The notes below the pieces were generated by a model. That model made no database searches. It was not told the DNA's origin and worked only from the letters and a program-made list of their open reading frames with translations. Below, in pieces: positions 32,677-41,198 of a stretch of DNA of 51,477 bases. The stretch lies in NCBI RefSeq assembly GCF_014207255.1, contig NZ_JACHCZ010000005.1, positions 421,259 through 472,735 of the forward strand, read 5' to 3'. Source of the DNA: Pseudomonas sp. JAI120. Its GTDB lineage: Bacteria > Pseudomonadota > Gammaproteobacteria > Pseudomonadales > Pseudomonadaceae. Numbering within the stretch: position 1 is the first letter of the stretch; every line of letters begins with the position of its first letter. The translations under genes and the position numbers were made by a program.

Positions 32677-34005
32677 TCAGTAACCGCTACCCGAACCCGG
32701 CACCCAACTGGTCCCCGCCAGCGGCACCCGCGCCATGGCGGCCGATTCCACTGTCAGCGCCACCAGGTCCTCGGGGTCGAGGTTGTGCAGGTGCGATTTG
32801 CCGCACGCACGGGCCATGGTCTGCGCCTCCAGCACCATCACCCGCAGGTAGTTGGCCAACCGCCGCCCGCCTTCCACCGGGTCGAGGCGCTTGGACAGCT
32901 CCGGGTCTTGCGTGGTGATGCCGGCCGGGTCGCGGCCGTTCTGCCAGTCGTCGTAGAAGCCGGCGGCCGAGCCGATCTTTTTCAGTTCCGCGTCCAGCCG
33001 TGGGTGGTTATCGCCCAGGGCAATCAGCGCCGCCGTGCCGATGGCGACCGCATCCGCGCCCATCGCCATGGCCTTGGCCACATCGGCACCGTTGCGAATC
33101 CCGCCCGACACGATCAACTGGACCTTGCGGTGCATGCCCATCTCTTGCAAAGCCTGTACCGCTTGCGGGATGGCCGACAAAATCGGGATGCCCACATGCT
33201 CGATAAACACTTCCTGGGTCGCGGCAGTCCCGCCTTGCATGCCGTCGAGCACGATCACATCGGCACCGGCCTTGACCGCCAGCTTCACGTCGTAATACGG
33301 CCGGCTCGCGCCGATTTTCACGTAGATCGGTTTTTCCCAATCGGTGATTTCGCGCAGCTCGGCAATCTTGATCGCCAGGTCATCCGGGCCGGTCCAGTCC
33401 GGGTGGCGACAGGCGCTACGCTGGTCCACGCCGATCGGCAAGGTGCGCATGCCGGCCACACGCTCGGTGACTTTCATGCCGAGCAACATGCCGCCACCCC
33501 CGGGCTTGGCGCCCTGGCCGAGGACGATCTCGATGGCATCGGCCTTGCGCAAGTCATCCGGGTTCATGCCGTAGCGTGATGGCAGGTACTGATACACCAG
33601 GTGCTGGGACTGGCCGCGCTCTTCCGGGGTCATGCCGCCGTCACCGGTGGTGGTGCTGGTGCCGGCGATGGTCGCGCCACGGCCCAGGGCCTCCTTGGCG
33701 TTGGCCGACAACGCACCGAAACTCATGCCGGCGATGGTCACCGGGATCTTCAGGTGGATCGGCTTCTTGGCGAAACGGTTGCCGAGGATCACATCGGTGC
33801 CGCACTTCTCGCGATAGCCTTCCAGCGGGTAGCGCGACACGCTGGCGCCGAGCAGCAGCAAGTCATCGAAGTGCGGCAGCTTGCGCTTGGTGCCGCCACC
33901 GCGAATGTCGTAGATGCCGGTTTCGGCGGCACGCTGGATTTCCTGGATGGTCAGGCGGTCGAAGGTGGCCGACTCGCGCAGGACCGGAGGGGTTTGTTCA
34001 GTCAT
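32677..34005 (-). CDS. mgsC: N-methylglutamate synthase subunit C (glutamate-synthase FMN domain)
   Basis: FMN-binding glutamate synthase-type protein of 442 residues. In the N-methylglutamate pathway it forms N-methylglutamate from methylamine (delivered as gamma-glutamylmethylamide) and 2-oxoglutarate-derived carbon. Barrel features: PVTIAGMSFGALSANAKEAL, KPGGGGMLLGMKV, VKIGASRPYYDVKLAVKAGAD, LIVSGGIRNGADVAKAMAMGADAVAIGTAAL. The 3Fe-4S Cys cluster of true GltB that should follow this last strand is not there; only scattered Cys remain. It lies 14 bp after mgsB in the gmaS-mgsABC operon. Plain GlxD-type naming would be equally valid without the neighbours. Confidence 0.88.
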   Translation of the reverse strand: MTEQTPPVLRESATFDRLTIQEIQRAAETGIYDIRGGGTKRKLPHFDDLLLLGASVSRYPLEGYREKCGTDVILGNRFAKKPIHLKIPVTIAGMSFGALSANAKEALGRGATIAGTSTTTGDGGMTPEERGQSQHLVYQYLPSRYGMNPDDLRKADAIEIVLGQGAKPGGGGMLLGMKVTERVAGMRTLPIGVDQRSACRHPDWTGPDDLAIKIAELREITDWEKPIYVKIGASRPYYDVKLAVKAGADVIVLDGMQGGTAATQEVFIEHVGIPILSAIPQAVQALQEMGMHRKVQLIVSGGIRNGADVAKAMAMGADAVAIGTAALIALGDNHPRLDAELKKIGSAAGFYDDWQNGRDPAGITTQDPELSKRLDPVEGGRRLANYLRVMVLEAQTMARACGKSHLHNLDPEDLVALTVESAAMARVPLAGTSWVPGSGSGY

Positions 34006-34019
34006 GGTGAAGCTCCTGA

Positions 34020-34694
34020 TCAGTACGCGGAGGCGTTATCGACTTTGAAGTTGTAGAGTTGACGGGCCGAGCCGTAGCGCTTGAAATCCGCCGCCTGGTG
34101 GGCGAAACCGGCGCGGTCGAGCAGTTCCTGCAACTCTTGCAGGTGCTCGCTGCGCATCTCTTTTTCGACGCAGTCCGAGCCCAGGGACTCCACCGTGCCT
34201 TTCACGTAGATGTGGGTTTCGTAGAGCGAATCGCCCAGCGCATCGCCGGCGTCGCCGCACACCACCAGGCGCCCGGCCTGGCCCATGAAGCAGCTCATAT
34301 GGCCGATGCTGCCGCCGACGACGATGTCGATGCCCTTCATGGAGATCCCGCAACGCGCGCCCGCGTCGCCCTCGATCACCAGCAAACCGCCATGGGCCGT
34401 GGCCCCGGCCGCCTGGGACGCGCTGCCTTTGACGCGCACCGAGCCGGACATCATGTTCTCGGCGCAGCCCACGCCGACATTGCCGTGCACGGTGATCGAG
34501 GCCTGCTGGTTCATGCCCGCGCAGTAGTAGCCGGCGTGGCCCTCGATATCGATGGACACGGCCTGGTTCACCCCCACCGCGAGGTTGTGCTTGCCGTTGG
34601 AATGGGTCACGCGCCACTCGTTGTCGATGGCCTGGGCGTGCAGCGCCTGGTTGAGGTCACGCACGGTGGCGGTGGAAAGATCGATGGTTTTCAT
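34020..34694 (-). CDS. mgsB: N-methylglutamate synthase subunit B (GXGXG domain)
   Basis: Protein of 224 residues equal to the C-terminal GXGXG beta-helix domain of glutamate synthase. The repeated Gly pattern is plain from residue 55 onward: GHAGYYCAG, GNVGVGCAENMMSG, GDAGARCGISMKG, GSIGHMSCFMGQ, GDAGDALGDS. The domain has structural and channel functions in glutamate synthases and carries no cofactor. It is 11 bp downstream of mgsA and 14 bp upstream of mgsC, as in methylamine operons of other bacteria. Confidence 0.88.
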   Translation of the reverse strand: MKTIDLSTATVRDLNQALHAQAIDNEWRVTHSNGKHNLAVGVNQAVSIDIEGHAGYYCAGMNQQASITVHGNVGVGCAENMMSGSVRVKGSASQAAGATAHGGLLVIEGDAGARCGISMKGIDIVVGGSIGHMSCFMGQAGRLVVCGDAGDALGDSLYETHIYVKGTVESLGSDCVEKEMRSEHLQELQELLDRAGFAHQAADFKRYGSARQLYNFKVDNASAY

Positions 34695-34705
34695 GTGTGC
34701 GCTCC

Positions 34706-35611
34706 TTAAGCTGACTGGCGTTCCCAGATGTACAACGTGGCCGGTGCCGGCTCCCAGATCCGCGCGTTCTCGATGCCCGGCAGGCTCGACAGCGCCTGGT
34801 ATTCGGAGGCCATGGCGACGTAGTCGTCGGTCTCGGCGAGGATCGCCGGCTTGCACGCAATCGGGTCGCGGATCACCGCAAAGCCGTTGCGCGTGCCGAT
34901 GGCGAAGGTGAAGAAACCGTCGAGGTCTTCCAGGGAATGGTCCAGCGCCTCTTTGAGCGAGTCGCCCTGTTGCAGGCGCCAGGTCAGGTAGCCGGCGGCG
35001 ACTTCGGTGTCGTTGTCGGTTTCGAAGTGGATGCCTTCGCGCTTGAGTTCCTGGCGCAGGCGGAAGTGGTTGGACAGCGAGCCGTTGTGTACCAGGCACA
35101 GGTCGGCGCCGGTGGAAAACGGGTGGCTGCCCTCCATGGTCACCGCGCTTTCCGTGGCCATGCGGGTGTGGCCGATGATGTGGCTGCCCTGCATGTTTGC
35201 CAGGCCGAAGCGCTGGGAAATCTCCTGGGGCAGGCCCATGCCCTTGAGGATCTCGATGCTCTGCCCGGCGCTCATGATGCGCACGCTCGGCGCCAGTTCG
35301 GCCAGGGCCAGGCGCACCGGAGCTTCGTCGGCGTGGATCTTCAATACGGCGGCGCTGGCGTTCTGGAACCAGTCCAGGGAACAGCCGAGGCGCCCTTCCA
35401 GCTCGCCCATCAAGCCTTTCCAATCGAAGGCTTCGGTGGTGGCTTGCAGGGTCAGCTTGACCCAGCCATCGGCGACTTCATCGCCGTAGATGGCGAAACC
35501 GGCGCTGTCCGGGCCACGGTCGGTCATGGCTTGCAGCATGGGTTCAAACAGCTTGCCGAGCTGGGGTTCCAGCTGCGGATTCTTCAGGTACAGGCCTACG
35601 ATTCCACACAT
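34706..35611 (-). CDS. mgsA: N-methylglutamate synthase subunit A (class II glutamine amidotransferase)
   Basis: Ntn-hydrolase of 301 residues equal to the amidotransferase domain of glutamate synthase. The catalytic Cys2 directly follows the initiator Met (MCGIVGLYLKN), as required after Met removal. The HTRMATESAVT segment and the LVHNGSLSNHFRLR loop with the oxyanion Asn-Gly are present. It would hydrolyse gamma-glutamylmethylamide rather than glutamine, releasing methylamine for MgsC. It follows gmaS by 22 bp. Confidence 0.88.
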   Translation of the reverse strand: MCGIVGLYLKNPQLEPQLGKLFEPMLQAMTDRGPDSAGFAIYGDEVADGWVKLTLQATTEAFDWKGLMGELEGRLGCSLDWFQNASAAVLKIHADEAPVRLALAELAPSVRIMSAGQSIEILKGMGLPQEISQRFGLANMQGSHIIGHTRMATESAVTMEGSHPFSTGADLCLVHNGSLSNHFRLRQELKREGIHFETDNDTEVAAGYLTWRLQQGDSLKEALDHSLEDLDGFFTFAIGTRNGFAVIRDPIACKPAILAETDDYVAMASEYQALSSLPGIENARIWEPAPATLYIWERQSA

Positions 35612-35633
35612 AACAAGTCTCCGTCACACGGTG

Positions 35634-36968
35634 TCAGAAAAATTCGGTATAGCGCTGGATTTCCCAGTCGCTCACATGGCGGCTGTACTCCACCCACTCC
35701 ATGCGCTTGAGCTTGATGAACTCGCCCACGATCTGCGGGCCGAGCATTTCGGCGAACAGCGCGTCGGCTTCCAGCGCGTCGCAGGCTTCCTTGAGGGATT
35801 GCGGCAGGGTCTTGATGCCGCGCTCGGCGATCTGCTCGAGGCTCAGGCTGTAGAGGTTTTCGTTGCAGACGTGGTCGATTTCCAACTGGCGATCAATACC
35901 GTCCAGGCCCGCGGCGATGATCGCAGCGCTGACCAGATAGGGATTGCAGCCGGCATCCGGCAGGCGGAACTCCAGGCGGCCATACGGCACGCGCACCATG
36001 GCCGAGCGGTTGTTGGCGCCAAACGCAATAAAGGCCGGGGCCCAGGTGGCGCCGGACAACGAGTTGCCGACCACCAGGCGCTTGTAGGAGTTGACCGTGG
36101 GCGCGGCGAACGCACACAGCGCCGGGCCATGGGCGAGCAAGCCGGCGGCGAAGTGATAGGCGAGTTTCGACAGGCCCATGCCGCTCGGGTCGCTGGCGTC
36201 ATGGAACAGGTTTTTGTTCTCGGCGCTGCTGATCGACAGGTGAAAGTGCATGCCATTACCGGCGCGTTTCGGGTCGGGCTTGGGCATGAAGGAGCAGATC
36301 ATGCCCAGGTCATTGGCGATCTCGCCGGCGGCCATGCGGAAGAAGGTGAAACGGTCGGCGGAGGTCAAAGCGTCGCTGTAGGTGTAATTGATCTCGAACT
36401 GGCCGTTCGCGTCTTCATGGTCGATTTGATAGACCTCGAAATCCACCGCCTGCAAGGCTTCGGTCAGGCGCTCGAGAAACACCCGCGAACGCGACAGGCC
36501 CTTGTAGTCGTAGCAAGGCTTGTCGAGGTTGTCGCTGGGGTCTACCAATTGCAACTTGCCCTGCTCGTCGCGGCGCATCAGGTTGAACTCGGGCTCCAGG
36601 CCGGTGTTAAGCGTCCAGCCCTTGTCCTGCAGGCGCTGCACTTGTTGCTGCAACACGTAGCGGCTGTCGTAGGGATGAGGCTTGCCGTCGACATGCCCGA
36701 CGCACACCACGCGCCCATAACCTGGCTGCCAGGGTACCGGGGTCAAGGTCGACAGATCGCCACGCGCCATGAAGTCCGGGCCGTGGGGCTCCATACCCAT
36801 GCCACTGATGGCAAACCCGGCAAACCCCGCGCCCTCTTCGGCCACGGTCTTGAGCCCGCAGATGGGCACCGACTTGGTCTTGGCCGCACCGTGTATATCC
36901 ACAAACTGCGCAAGCACGTACTTGATCCCGTGCTTGTCGATGAGGCGCTGGGTTTCTGCTGGCAACAT
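35634..36968 (-). CDS. gmaS: Gamma-glutamylmethylamide synthetase (GmaS, glutamine synthetase type III-like)
   Basis: Glutamine-synthetase-fold enzyme of 444 residues. With ATP it would join methylamine to glutamate, the first step of the N-methylglutamate pathway. The N-terminal beta-grasp shows YVLAQFVDIHGAAKTKSVPI; the catalytic domain has GLEPEFN, NGMHFHLSIS and RVPYGRLEFRLPDAGCNPYL. GlnT-type annotation is common for such proteins; the mgsABC genes downstream and mgdABCD nearby decide for GmaS. It is the first gene of the minus-strand operon, divergent from the XRE-cupin gene. Confidence 0.9.
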   Translation of the reverse strand: MLPAETQRLIDKHGIKYVLAQFVDIHGAAKTKSVPICGLKTVAEEGAGFAGFAISGMGMEPHGPDFMARGDLSTLTPVPWQPGYGRVVCVGHVDGKPHPYDSRYVLQQQVQRLQDKGWTLNTGLEPEFNLMRRDEQGKLQLVDPSDNLDKPCYDYKGLSRSRVFLERLTEALQAVDFEVYQIDHEDANGQFEINYTYSDALTSADRFTFFRMAAGEIANDLGMICSFMPKPDPKRAGNGMHFHLSISSAENKNLFHDASDPSGMGLSKLAYHFAAGLLAHGPALCAFAAPTVNSYKRLVVGNSLSGATWAPAFIAFGANNRSAMVRVPYGRLEFRLPDAGCNPYLVSAAIIAAGLDGIDRQLEIDHVCNENLYSLSLEQIAERGIKTLPQSLKEACDALEADALFAEMLGPQIVGEFIKLKRMEWVEYSRHVSDWEIQRYTEFF

Positions 36969-37026
36969 TGCGTGTCACTCCTCGCGAAAGGCAAAACCGT
37001 GTGGGTGGGTCTAGGCTGTCTTTTTA

Positions 37027-37059
37027 TTCCTAAAAAGAAAGTTAGTTTCCCTACAGGAA
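37027..37059. promoter_or_regulatory. Paired TTCC box 2 upstream of gmaS
   Basis: TTCCTAAAAAGAA (37027-37039) and TTCCCTACAGGAA (37047-37059), 7 bp apart, exactly as in the dmmA site. It lies about 60-90 bp upstream of the gmaS start, on the gmaS side of the divergent region. Confidence 0.75.
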
Positions 37060-37122
37060 TGCAATACCCTTGCCAGATTCGTGGTCGACACATCGAAGTG
37101 GGTGGAGCTGCGCTTTTGTGCT

Positions 37123-37155
37123 GTATATATGGGAAAATTCTTTTCCCCGCAGGAA
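37123..37155. promoter_or_regulatory. Paired TTCC box 3 upstream of the XRE-cupin gene
   Basis: A weak box (37123-37135, only its right half GGGAA matches) and a strong box TTCCCCGCAGGAA (37143-37155), again 7 bp apart. It lies about 95-130 bp upstream of the XRE-cupin start, which would allow autoregulation. Confidence 0.65.
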
Positions 37156-37250
37156 TACGTACAGCGGGGTGGCCTTCAAGCGCCAGACCTTGCACTTTCC
37201 CAGTGCGAAAATAATATTACTGAACGGAAACCGTGCAGGAGCCGATGATC

Positions 37251-37850
37251 ATGTCCACCGAAACCGCCCCGCGCCTCAAGCTCGAGCAATACCTGGGGCT
37301 GCAGATCAAACGCCAGCGCCAGGCCCAGGACCTTAAGCTGTCCGACGTGGCGAAGATTGCCGATATCAGCCAGGGCATGTTGAGCAAGATCGAGAACGCC
37401 CAGGTCTCCACCAGCCTCGATACCTTGAGCCGCCTGTGCGACGTGCTCGGGCTGCCGTTATCGAAGTTATTCAGCGAATACGACCAGCAGGATGGCAGCG
37501 CCTTGCTGGTCAAGGCCGACCAGGGCATGGAAGTGGTGCGCCGGGGGACCGAGAAAGGGCATACCTATCACCTGCTCAACCACACGCGCGGACCGAAGAA
37601 GAGCTTCGAGGCGTACATGGTCAGCATGGATGACGCCAGTGAGGAGTTTCCGACCTTTGCCCATCCAGGGACGGAGTTTTTGCATTTGCTGGAGGGGGAG
37701 TTGATTTATCGGCATGGCAACCAGCTGTATCGGATGGAGGCCGGGGACAGCTTGACGTTTGAGGGCGAGATTCCGCACGGGCCGGAGCAGTTGGTGCGGG
37801 TGCCGATTCGGTTGTTGTCGATCATGAACTACGGCAACGACAAGGAGTAA
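37251..37850 (+). CDS. XRE-family regulator with C-terminal cupin
   Basis: Transcription regulator of 199 residues. An XRE helix-turn-helix (residues ~15-70: LGLQIKRQRQAQDLKLSDVA, then ISQGMLSKIENAQVSTSLDTL) is followed by a cupin domain (HPGTEFLHLLEGELIYRHGNQ and YRMEAGDSLTFEGEIPHGPE) that in relatives binds a small amine or amino-acid derivative. AGGAG at 37237 suits the ATG at 37251 (9-base spacing) better than those at 37233 (GTG) and 37245. It lies in the middle of the methylamine genes and is the best candidate to bind the paired TTCC boxes. Whether it represses or activates cannot be read from the sequence. Confidence 0.9.
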   Translation: MSTETAPRLKLEQYLGLQIKRQRQAQDLKLSDVAKIADISQGMLSKIENAQVSTSLDTLSRLCDVLGLPLSKLFSEYDQQDGSALLVKADQGMEVVRRGTEKGHTYHLLNHTRGPKKSFEAYMVSMDDASEEFPTFAHPGTEFLHLLEGELIYRHGNQLYRMEAGDSLTFEGEIPHGPEQLVRVPIRLLSIMNYGNDKE

Positions 37851-37889
37851 TCCGAACTCGCGATACACCTGAAGCACAGAGATTCAACT

Positions 37890-37976
37890 GTGGGAGGGGG
37901 CTTGCTCCCGATAAGGGAATGTCAGTGAATGCATTTGTCATTGACCCACCCTTATCGGGAGCAAGCCCCCTCCCAC
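37890..37976. repeat. REPIN after the XRE-cupin gene
   Basis: Perfect inverted arms of 28 bp (37890-37917 and 37949-37976) of the GTGGGAGGGGGCTTGC class with a 31-bp spacer. It is 40 bp downstream of the XRE-cupin stop and probably also serves as its terminator. Confidence 0.88.
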
Positions 37977-38077
37977 ATTTTTGACTGGATTCGATGCCGT
38001 CCTGTCCGCTAAAAATTCCCCTCAGTTAAAAAACTTTCCCAAAACCCCTAGACGCCCTGCCCCCATTCCCCTATAAA

Positions 38078-38110
38078 GCCAATTCAGGAATATTTTATTC
38101 CTCACAAGAA
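38078..38110. promoter_or_regulatory. Paired TTCC box 4 upstream of purU2
   Basis: A weak left box (38078-38090, matching only in CAGGAA) and a strong right box TTCCTCACAAGAA (38098-38110), 7 bp apart. It lies about 85-115 bp before the start of purU2, the first gene of the purU2-folD2-mgdABCD operon. Confidence 0.65.
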
Positions 38111-38193
38111 AATGCGCTCAAGGAATGAGCCTGCTGTCCTCAGACATTTTTTCGCTATGCGATGAGCTGCCGCCATCATCCCGAGGACGTGTC

Positions 38194-39060
38194 ATGCAAC
38201 ACGAAAAAAACCATTTCATCATCAAGGTGACGTGCCCCGCCGTGTCCGGCATCGTCGCTGCCGTCACCACTTACCTGGCGGACAAGGCGTGCTACATCGG
38301 GGAAATGGCGCAGTTCGACGATGACTTCAGCGGCCGCTTCTTCATGCGCGCCGTGTTCCGCTTCAACGATGGGCACACAGGGGACCTGCAAGAGATCAGA
38401 GACGGTTTCGCCGATGTCGCCCAGGCCTTCGACATGCAGTGGGAGCTGTACGACACCCGCGAGCCGATGCGCGTGATGCTGATGGTGAGCAAGTTCGACC
38501 ACTGCCTCACCGACCTGCTCTACCGCTACCACAAGGGCGAGATGGACATGACCATCACCGCCATCGTCTCCAACCACCTCGACCTGCGGCCGATGGCCGA
38601 GCGCGAGGGCATTCGCTTTATCTACCTGCCGGTGTCCAAGGACAACAAGGCCGCGCAGGAAGCCGAGTTGATGAAGATCGTCGATGACACCCGCACCGAG
38701 CTGGTGGTGTTGGCGCGCTACATGCAGATCCTCTCCGACGACCTGTGCCGGCAACTGTCGGGGCGGGCGATCAATATCCACCATTCGTTCCTGCCCGGTT
38801 TCAAGGGTGCCAAGCCCTATCACCAGGCGTATCAACGCGGTGTGAAGTTGATCGGCGCCACCGCGCACTATGTGACCAGCGACCTGGATGAGGGCCCAAT
38901 CATCGAGCAGGAAGTGCAGCGCGTCGACCACGTGTACAAGCCCGACGACCTCGTCGCCATCGGCCGCGACACCGAAACCGTGGCCCTATCCAAGGCGGTC
39001 AAGTACCACCTGGAGCACCGGGTCTTCCTCAATCAGGACAGAACGGTGGTGTTCCGGTGA
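38194..39060 (+). CDS. purU: Formyltetrahydrofolate deformylase (PurU), copy 2
   Basis: Second 10-formyl-THF hydrolase, 288 residues, the same length as copy 1 and very similar to it (INIHHSFLPGFKGAKPYHQA identical). ACT-like domain at the N-terminus starting HFIIKVTCPAVSGIV, then the formyltransferase-type domain with SDLDEGPIIEQE. GAGGA lies seven bases before the ATG at 38194. It is the first gene of the operon that ends with mgdABCD and overlaps folD2 by four bases. It disposes of the C1 unit released by N-methylglutamate dehydrogenase. Confidence 0.93.
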   Translation: MQHEKNHFIIKVTCPAVSGIVAAVTTYLADKACYIGEMAQFDDDFSGRFFMRAVFRFNDGHTGDLQEIRDGFADVAQAFDMQWELYDTREPMRVMLMVSKFDHCLTDLLYRYHKGEMDMTITAIVSNHLDLRPMAEREGIRFIYLPVSKDNKAAQEAELMKIVDDTRTELVVLARYMQILSDDLCRQLSGRAINIHHSFLPGFKGAKPYHQAYQRGVKLIGATAHYVTSDLDEGPIIEQEVQRVDHVYKPDDLVAIGRDTETVALSKAVKYHLEHRVFLNQDRTVVFR

Positions 39061-39962
39061 ACGCGCATAAACTGATCGACGGCAAAGCCGCCGCCGCGCG
39101 AGTGCTGCTGCAAGTGCGCGAGGACGTGGCGCGGCTGCATGGGCAGGATATTCAACCGGCGCTGGCGGTGATCCTGGTGGGCAGCGACCCGGCCAGCCAG
39201 GTTTATGTGCGCAACAAGATCCTGCGCGCCGAAGAGGTGGGCATCCGCTCCGTGGAGCATCGCCTGCCCGGCGATACCAGCACCGAACAATTATTGATTC
39301 TGATCGGCCAATTGAATGCCGACCCGGCGATCCACGGCATCCTCCTGCAATTGCCGTTGCCGGCGCAGATGGACGAACTGCGCGCCCTGGAAGCCATCGC
39401 GCCGGAGAAGGACGTCGACGGGTTTCACAGCCAGAACGTCGGCGGCCTCAGCCAGGGCCGCGCGGTGCTCACGCCATGCACCCCGAGCGGTTGCCTGTAT
39501 CTGTTGGAGCAAACCTGCGGCGACCTGCGTGGCAAACACGCGGTGGTGATCGGCCGTTCGAACATCGTCGGCAAGCCCATGGCCGCGCTGCTGCTCAAGG
39601 CGGATTGCTCGGTGACCGTGCTGCATTCACGCAGCCACGATGCCCAGGCCCTGTGTCGCCAGGCCGATATCGTGATCGCCGCCGTGGGCCGCGCCCGCTT
39701 GATTGACGCGAGCTGGTTGAAGCCCGGCGCGGTGGTGATTGATGTCGGTATTAACCGCATCGACGACGACGGCCGCAGCCGCCTGGTGGGTGATGTCGAC
39801 TTCGACAGCGCCCTGCCCCATGTCGCCGCCATCACCCCGGTGCCCGGCGGTGTCGGGCCGATGACCATTGCCTTCCTGATGAAAAACACCGTGGCCGCCG
39901 CTCTGGCGCAACACCACGCCCTACGCAGCCAATCGGAGGCCGTATGCCATTCAATCTATTGA
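39057..39962 (+). CDS. folD: Methylenetetrahydrofolate dehydrogenase/cyclohydrolase (FolD), copy 2
   Basis: FolD of 301 residues beginning with GTG at 39057, in a GTGA overlap with the purU2 stop. Signature strings: YVRNKILRAEEVGI, PLPAQMDE, KDVDGFHSQNVGGL, VIGRSNIVGKPMA and TPVPGGVGPMTIA. It runs 19 bases into mgdA. The order purU2-folD2-mgd shows a dedicated route methylene-THF to formyl-THF to formate for the Mgd reaction. It lacks the REP-derived tail of copy 1. Confidence 0.93.
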   Translation: MNAHKLIDGKAAAARVLLQVREDVARLHGQDIQPALAVILVGSDPASQVYVRNKILRAEEVGIRSVEHRLPGDTSTEQLLILIGQLNADPAIHGILLQLPLPAQMDELRALEAIAPEKDVDGFHSQNVGGLSQGRAVLTPCTPSGCLYLLEQTCGDLRGKHAVVIGRSNIVGKPMAALLLKADCSVTVLHSRSHDAQALCRQADIVIAAVGRARLIDASWLKPGAVVIDVGINRIDDDGRSRLVGDVDFDSALPHVAAITPVPGGVGPMTIAFLMKNTVAAALAQHHALRSQSEAVCHSIY

Positions 39963-41185
39963 AATACGGGCTGAGTTCGGAGTACCCGGTGGAGGTGGAC
40001 CTGCCACCGCCCAAGGAACTCAAGTCGAGTTACGACGTGGTGATCATCGGCGCCGGTGGCCATGGCCTGGCGACGGCCTACTACCTGGCCAAGTACCACG
40101 GGATCACCAATATAGCGGTGCTGGAAAAGGCCTACCTGGGCGGCGGCAATACCGCGCGCAATACGGCGGTGATCCGCTCCAACTACCTCACCAGCGAAGG
40201 CGTTCGTTTCTACGCCGAGTCGGTGAAGATGTTCCTGTCGCTGTCCAACGAGTTCGATTTCAACATCATGTACTCCGAGCGCGGCCAACTGACCCTGGCC
40301 CACACCGACGCCACCGTGCGTTCGTTCCGCCAGCGCGCCGAGGTCAACAAGCACTTCGGCGGGCGTACCGAGATGATCGACCGCCAGCAGATCCGCGAAC
40401 TGGTGCCCAGCCTCAACCTCGACCCCGGCCACTTGCCGGTGCTCGCCGGGCTCTGGCATATCGACGGCGCCACCGCACGCCACGATGCCGTGGCCTGGGG
40501 CTACGCCAAGCAGGCGGCCAAGCGCGGGGTGGAAATCCACCAGCTCACCGAAGTGCAGGACCTGGTGATCGAAAACGGCACCATCACCGCGGTGAAAACC
40601 AATCGCGGCACCATCCGTTGCGGCTGCGCGGTGCAGGCGATTGCCGGGCACAGTTCGCTGCTGATGGCCAAGGCCGGTATCCGTTCGCCGATCCAGACCT
40701 TCCCGTTGCAGGCCATGGTCACCCAACCGTTCAAGCCGTTCCTCGACCCGTTGGTGAGTTCCTCGGCCCTGCACTGCTACGTGCAGCAAACCAGCCGTGG
40801 CGAAGTGGTGTTCGGTGGCGGTTCCGACCCGTACCCGCTGTTCAACACGCGCTCGACCCTGGACCTCAAGGAAAGCCTGTTGGCCCATGCCATCGAGATG
40901 TTCCCGTTCCTGGCCAACGCCAAGTTGATGCGCCAGTGGGCCGGGATCACCGACATGACCCCCGACTACAGCCCGATCATGGGCCTGTCGCCGGTAAAGA
41001 ATTACTACCTCGACGCCGGCTGGGGCACCTGGGGCTTCAAGGCCACGCCGATCTGCGGCAAAACCATGGCCGAGCTGGTCGCCAGCGGCGGCAAGGTGCC
41101 GGACTTGATCAAGCCCTTCGGCCTCGAGCGCTTTTCGACCTTCCAGCAAGTCAACGAAATGGGCGCCACAGCGGCCAGCCACTGA
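39944..41185 (+). CDS. mgdA: N-methylglutamate dehydrogenase subunit A (SoxB-like FAD amine oxidase)
   Basis: FAD-dependent oxidoreductase of 413 residues related to the beta subunit of heterotetrameric sarcosine oxidase. The dinucleotide site is VVIIGAGGHGLATAYYLA (Gly36-Gly41). NTARNTAVIRSNYL is the flavin attachment region typical of the beta subunit, and the C-terminus has MTPDYSPIMG and GWGTWGFKATPICG. It would carry the site that oxidises N-methylglutamate to glutamate and methylene-THF. GGAGG lies before the ATG, within the folD2 end. Sarcosine oxidase itself is the alternative; the gmaS-mgs genes favour Mgd. Confidence 0.88.
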   Translation: MPFNLLKYGLSSEYPVEVDLPPPKELKSSYDVVIIGAGGHGLATAYYLAKYHGITNIAVLEKAYLGGGNTARNTAVIRSNYLTSEGVRFYAESVKMFLSLSNEFDFNIMYSERGQLTLAHTDATVRSFRQRAEVNKHFGGRTEMIDRQQIRELVPSLNLDPGHLPVLAGLWHIDGATARHDAVAWGYAKQAAKRGVEIHQLTEVQDLVIENGTITAVKTNRGTIRCGCAVQAIAGHSSLLMAKAGIRSPIQTFPLQAMVTQPFKPFLDPLVSSSALHCYVQQTSRGEVVFGGGSDPYPLFNTRSTLDLKESLLAHAIEMFPFLANAKLMRQWAGITDMTPDYSPIMGLSPVKNYYLDAGWGTWGFKATPICGKTMAELVASGGKVPDLIKPFGLERFSTFQQVNEMGATAASH

Positions 41186-41198
41186 CGGAGAGCAGACG

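Larger units (their letters stand above)
37851..38193. other. Intergenic region between XRE-cupin and purU2
   Basis: No gene is seen. It holds a REPIN (37890-37976), a paired TTCC box (38078-38110), and the ribosome site GAGGA before the purU2 ATG at 38194. An in-frame ATG at 38125 would add 23 residues without homology and is rejected. Confidence 0.7.
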
